A DNA stretch of 64,000 bases from UBA2033 sp035345875 (GTDB taxonomy: Bacteria > Spirochaetota > Leptospiria > Leptospirales > Leptospiraceae): positions 1-64,000 of the forward strand of contig DAORDH010000020.1 of NCBI GenBank assembly GCA_035345875.1, in the 5' to 3' direction. Shown in pieces: positions 61,312 to 64,000 of the stretch (position 1 is the stretch's first letter; each line of letters starts with the position of its first letter). The notes below the pieces were generated by a model. That model did no database searches and was not told where the DNA came from. It was given only the letters and a program-made list of their open reading frames with translations. The position numbers and the translations under genes were made by a program.

Positions 61312-62284
61312 AGACAATGAATATATAAAAGTAGAATCTATCTCAGAAATTCAAAATAATCTAAAGGTGGACTTATTAAATAAGAAGTTCCAAGATAAGG
61401 ATGGAAATCGATTTGTGGTTCGATTTGGAAATGAAAGTCGGAAATTAGAAATTCTACGTATCATAACGAAGTCAGAGTTAGAGTCGGGACACATTGGCGA
61501 ATTGGAAACTAAAAATGAACCTTCTCACGACCATAAAATTGATCTTGAAAAGGAGAGAGAGGTAGAGGAGCAAAAACAGAAAGAGAATCTCAGACAGGCT
61601 GACAGACAGGAAATCAATAGCAAATTTAATGAAGATTCAGGTGATGGTTTTGGTGACATTGATTTAAATATTGAAGCAGTTGATACGGTTCACAAAAAAG
61701 TGCACGATCACTCCTTGATAAATCCTAGATCTGCCGCAGATGAGAGAAGATATATATTTGATTTGTTAAAAGCAATCGATAAAAACAAAGACCGTGTAGT
61801 CTCCATTTTGACGAATGTGCAAAACTCTCGTATTTATGAACTCACTGGTGATCCATCTGAAAATAAAAATATTATCTCAAATTTTACAAGGGAATTTGAA
61901 GGAGATATTTTTAGAATCCTTGAAAACCTACAAAACAAATTCAAAGAAATCACTTCTTTCCCTAAGACTACTCATCATTATTCTATGAATTATACAGTTT
62001 TGCAGAAAGACTTTCTAGCTAAGTTAGAGACCGATAAAGCCAAATTTGATTATATTCTCAGATGGGATTTTCAGGAGCCAACTCTTATACTAATAAAAAA
62101 GTTTGCAAAAATGGTTACAGATTTGTTAAATGTATTAAATAAAAAGGAAGAGGATCAAATCAAAACTTTAAGCTTTCAACAACAGACATTATTTAGAGAT
62201 GCTAAGATTGCCGGTGTCTATTGTCTGAACGATTTAGACTTTCTAAAAAGAAGTGTGGAAAGCTGGAAAGAATCTGCCGTATAG
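61304..62284 (+). CDS. Hypothetical coiled-coil-bearing protein
   Basis: A 326-residue cytoplasmic protein. A charged region at about 65-115 (DLEKEREVEEQKQKENLRQA) is likely coiled-coil or disordered, and the rest is helical, with FDLLKAIDKNKDRVVSIL and many Lys/Asp. No family is recognised. It sits between two other unknown genes, with an overlap on its left and a nine-base gap on its right. Confidence 0.75.
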   Translation: MNKDNEYIKVESISEIQNNLKVDLLNKKFQDKDGNRFVVRFGNESRKLEILRIITKSELESGHIGELETKNEPSHDHKIDLEKEREVEEQKQKENLRQADRQEINSKFNEDSGDGFGDIDLNIEAVDTVHKKVHDHSLINPRSAADERRYIFDLLKAIDKNKDRVVSILTNVQNSRIYELTGDPSENKNIISNFTREFEGDIFRILENLQNKFKEITSFPKTTHHYSMNYTVLQKDFLAKLETDKAKFDYILRWDFQEPTLILIKKFAKMVTDLLNVLNKKEEDQIKTLSFQQQTLFRDAKIAGVYCLNDLDFLKRSVESWKESAV

Positions 62285-62293
62285 TATATAAAT

Positions 62294-63091
62294 ATGCCTG
62301 AACTATCAAACAAAGAAATAGAAGCCTTACTCTTAAAAATTCGAAATGAATATAAGACTTATGCACAAGAGAATCCAAATATTTTTAAATTAGCCCCTTT
62401 TGAAGAACGATATACGCAAATCCTAAGATCGAGAGGAAGTTTGGAGTTATTCTTTAAGGATGAGTTACTTTTTCTAGAGCAATTAAAAGCAAAGCATAAA
62501 GAACTGAAAGCAAGAAGAGAGGCAAGCCAAGCTCCAACCATTGGTAGAATCATGGAAGAAAACGAAACTCGTATACTCAAGTATAACAAAATTGATTTTC
62601 ACCCTATGGCAAAAAACGAACTCAAATATTTCTATGGGGCAATTTCTAATTTTGTTGAGACAGATTTACAGTTGCTTTATCAAATTTTTAGAGGAACTGC
62701 TGAGATCAACAGTATCCATGATTCGATTATACAGCTCGAACGAATTGGACTCAATCGAAAAGGACAATTGCCTTTCCGTATTTCCGAGCATATGAAAATT
62801 CTTACAAGTGTGTCAGTGAATCAAGGTAAGATAGAACAAGATAGTCAGTCGATTATGAAAGATGGTTGTCTTGCACTGAAACATATTTCAATGTATTTAG
62901 AAGATGCTGAAAAAAATAAAAAAATAAATATGAAGCTTATATTTAAATTTAATGAAAAAGATTATCCAGAATTATTTAAAAAATATAATGGAATTAGTTT
63001 TGATACTGGAGCAGAAATGATAATTGTAAATTGTGCAAATATCATTACTGATTTTAGAATGGATTCCATAGTAGGATTAAAACCAAGATGA
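62294..63091 (+). CDS. Hypothetical helical protein
   Basis: A 265-residue protein with no signal or membrane helix. It is rich in Glu, Lys and Leu in the first third (FFKDELLFLEQLKAKHKELK). The next parts are helical, and the last 50 residues look like alpha/beta (FKFNEKDYPELFKKYNGISF). I recognise no family. Its last four bases overlap the glycosyltransferase start. Confidence 0.75.
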   Translation: MPELSNKEIEALLLKIRNEYKTYAQENPNIFKLAPFEERYTQILRSRGSLELFFKDELLFLEQLKAKHKELKARREASQAPTIGRIMEENETRILKYNKIDFHPMAKNELKYFYGAISNFVETDLQLLYQIFRGTAEINSIHDSIIQLERIGLNRKGQLPFRISEHMKILTSVSVNQGKIEQDSQSIMKDGCLALKHISMYLEDAEKNKKINMKLIFKFNEKDYPELFKKYNGISFDTGAEMIIVNCANIITDFRMDSIVGLKPR

Positions 63092-63777
63092 AGCTATCCA
63101 TTGTTATCCCATGCTACAATGAAAAAAATACAATCCAAAACATCTTAGAAGTTGTTAGAAAAGTTCCTATTAAAGATAGGGAAATTATTCTTGTTGATGA
63201 CTGCTCTAAAGATGGAACCAGAGAAATTTTACAAAATCAATTAAAAGGTTTAGTTGATAAGTTAATATTTCACGAAGTCAATCAGGGCAAAGGGGCTGCC
63301 CTTAGGACAGGTTTTCAAGCAGCGACAGGCGATATAGTAATCGTGCAGGATGCTGATTTGGAGTATGATCCATTTGAAATACCTACAGTCATTGAGCCAA
63401 TCGTGCAAGGTAAAGCGGATGTCGTTTTCGGATCTAGATTTCTAGGTGGGGGACCTCATCGAGTTGTTTATTATTGGCATCGACTTGGAAATATGGTATT
63501 AACAACATTATCAAATATGTTTACAAATATCAATCTAACCGATATGGAAACTTGCTACAAAGCATTCAAACGAGATATCATCCAATCTATAAAAATTGAG
63601 GAAAATAGATTTGGCTTTGAGCCAGAAATAACTGCTAAAATTGCAAAGATAAAAGAAATTAGAATCTATGAAGTTGGTATTTCCTATTATGGAAGAACCT
63701 ATGCAGAAGGTAAAAAAATTGGCTGGAAAGATGGTGTTCGTGCGATTTGGTGCATTTTAAAATATAACTTATTTTAA
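63088..63777 (+). CDS. GT2-family glycosyltransferase, dolichol-phosphate-mannose-synthase-like
   Basis: A 229-residue GT-A glycosyltransferase. The start KLSIVIPCYNEKNTI and VDDCSKDGTREIL bind the nucleotide, QDADLEYDP is the metal-binding motif, and TDMETCYKAFKRDII and the late GRTYAEGKKIGWKDG are typical of DPM1/GtrB-like enzymes. No membrane helices follow, so it is the soluble catalytic type. It probably moves a sugar to a lipid carrier. It overlaps the unknown gene before it by four bases. Confidence 0.93.
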   Translation: MKLSIVIPCYNEKNTIQNILEVVRKVPIKDREIILVDDCSKDGTREILQNQLKGLVDKLIFHEVNQGKGAALRTGFQAATGDIVIVQDADLEYDPFEIPTVIEPIVQGKADVVFGSRFLGGGPHRVVYYWHRLGNMVLTTLSNMFTNINLTDMETCYKAFKRDIIQSIKIEENRFGFEPEITAKIAKIKEIRIYEVGISYYGRTYAEGKKIGWKDGVRAIWCILKYNLF

Positions 63778-63934
63778 GTGATCTGAGCGAACATTATACC
63801 AATTATAAATACTCTGTTTATAATCTTTCTAAATATCTGTCCCTAAATGTTTCTGGTATTTATTCGAAATGAGCACGGAAATGTATAAATAGCTGGAAAG
63901 AGAATTTTTTGTTTTGAAAAGTCTTGTATGCTTT

Positions 63935-63971
63935 CACTCTTTAAATGAGTTTTGAATCCTTTTAAAGAGTG
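63935..63971 (+). terminator. Long inverted repeat after the GT2 operon
   Basis: CACTCTTTAAA (63935-63945) and TTTAAAGAGTG (63961-63971) are perfect 11-base arms around a 15-base loop, followed by TTTTC. It may end the upstream operon; the gap from the stop codon (158 bases) is large. Confidence 0.45.
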
Positions 63972-64000
63972 TTTTCGAATGGATACCAAATAGAATTAAA

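Overview
The window is AT-rich bacterial chromosome, about 60 real protein genes and six tRNA genes, with no rRNA, prophage or CRISPR array. The best guess for the source is a spirochaete of the Leptospiraceae type: many lipoprotein signals with relaxed lipoboxes, several tRNAs standing alone or in pairs, many orphan membrane and surface proteins, and an alternative GlmU beside glmS and glmM. This assignment is inference from gene content; no rRNA is present to prove it.

Layout. 1-330: relics of two toxin-antitoxin-like genes (HepT C-terminus, DUF433 N-terminus). 429-6661 (minus): ppc, type-4 uracil-DNA glycosylase, murJ, a small membrane protein and the N-terminal half of a split transketolase, with overlapping or abutting ends. 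7209-11114 (plus): EamA transporter, SUMF1-like protein and cytochrome P450. 11302-13723 (minus): membrane proteins, a degenerate class III cyclase and tRNAs Arg, Ser and Ser. 13724-16823: an accessory patch with a mobile-like repeat, an AAA-ATPase/PD-(D/E)XK protein, a gene split by an amber codon and imported intergenic repeats. 16824-22041: ABC exporter, rsmE, pdxH and a radical SAM enzyme of the MJ0619/Tes family. 22272-24480 (minus): hydrolase, SRPBCC and LEA14-like lipoprotein. 24686-28554 (minus): two tandem histidine-kinase-like proteins that both lack the phosphorylated histidine. 28738-33495: ATP-grasp, PEBP, PrsW, STAS, cytochrome c and epimerase. 33522-38279 (plus): TrmA/RlmD-like methyltransferase, enoyl-CoA hydratase, dcd, hydrolase and lipoprotein. 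38274-42731: GH18-like protein, lipoprotein, and TetR facing thiolase and DUF4442 with two clear operators. 42812-50641: beta-propeller lipoprotein, tRNAs Tyr and Thr, uvrB, HATPase, trmL, an S1 protein and an anchored periplasmic protein. 50792-53901: three secreted hydrolase-like genes in tandem, two of them giving identical proteins. 54526-60887 (minus): acyl-CoA carboxylase beta, alternative GlmU, glmS, glmM, tRNA-Val and rpsT. 61033-63777 (plus): three unknown proteins and a GT2 glycosyltransferase.

Working links. Alternative GlmU, GlmS and GlmM would together take fructose-6-phosphate to UDP-GlcNAc, and MurJ flips the lipid II made from it. The TetR gene probably controls its divergent thiolase. 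The STAS protein (31662) and the HATPase protein (46944) are of the kinds that work together in partner switching, but they lie far apart.

The signals most worth a second look are the tandem pseudo-histidine kinases; a dispersed element with TTAGTAACTCACCTT-like ends, seen three times; the amber-split secreted protein; the secreted hydrolase triplication; and the Tes/MJ0619-type radical SAM enzyme. No single complete, clearly new system was found.
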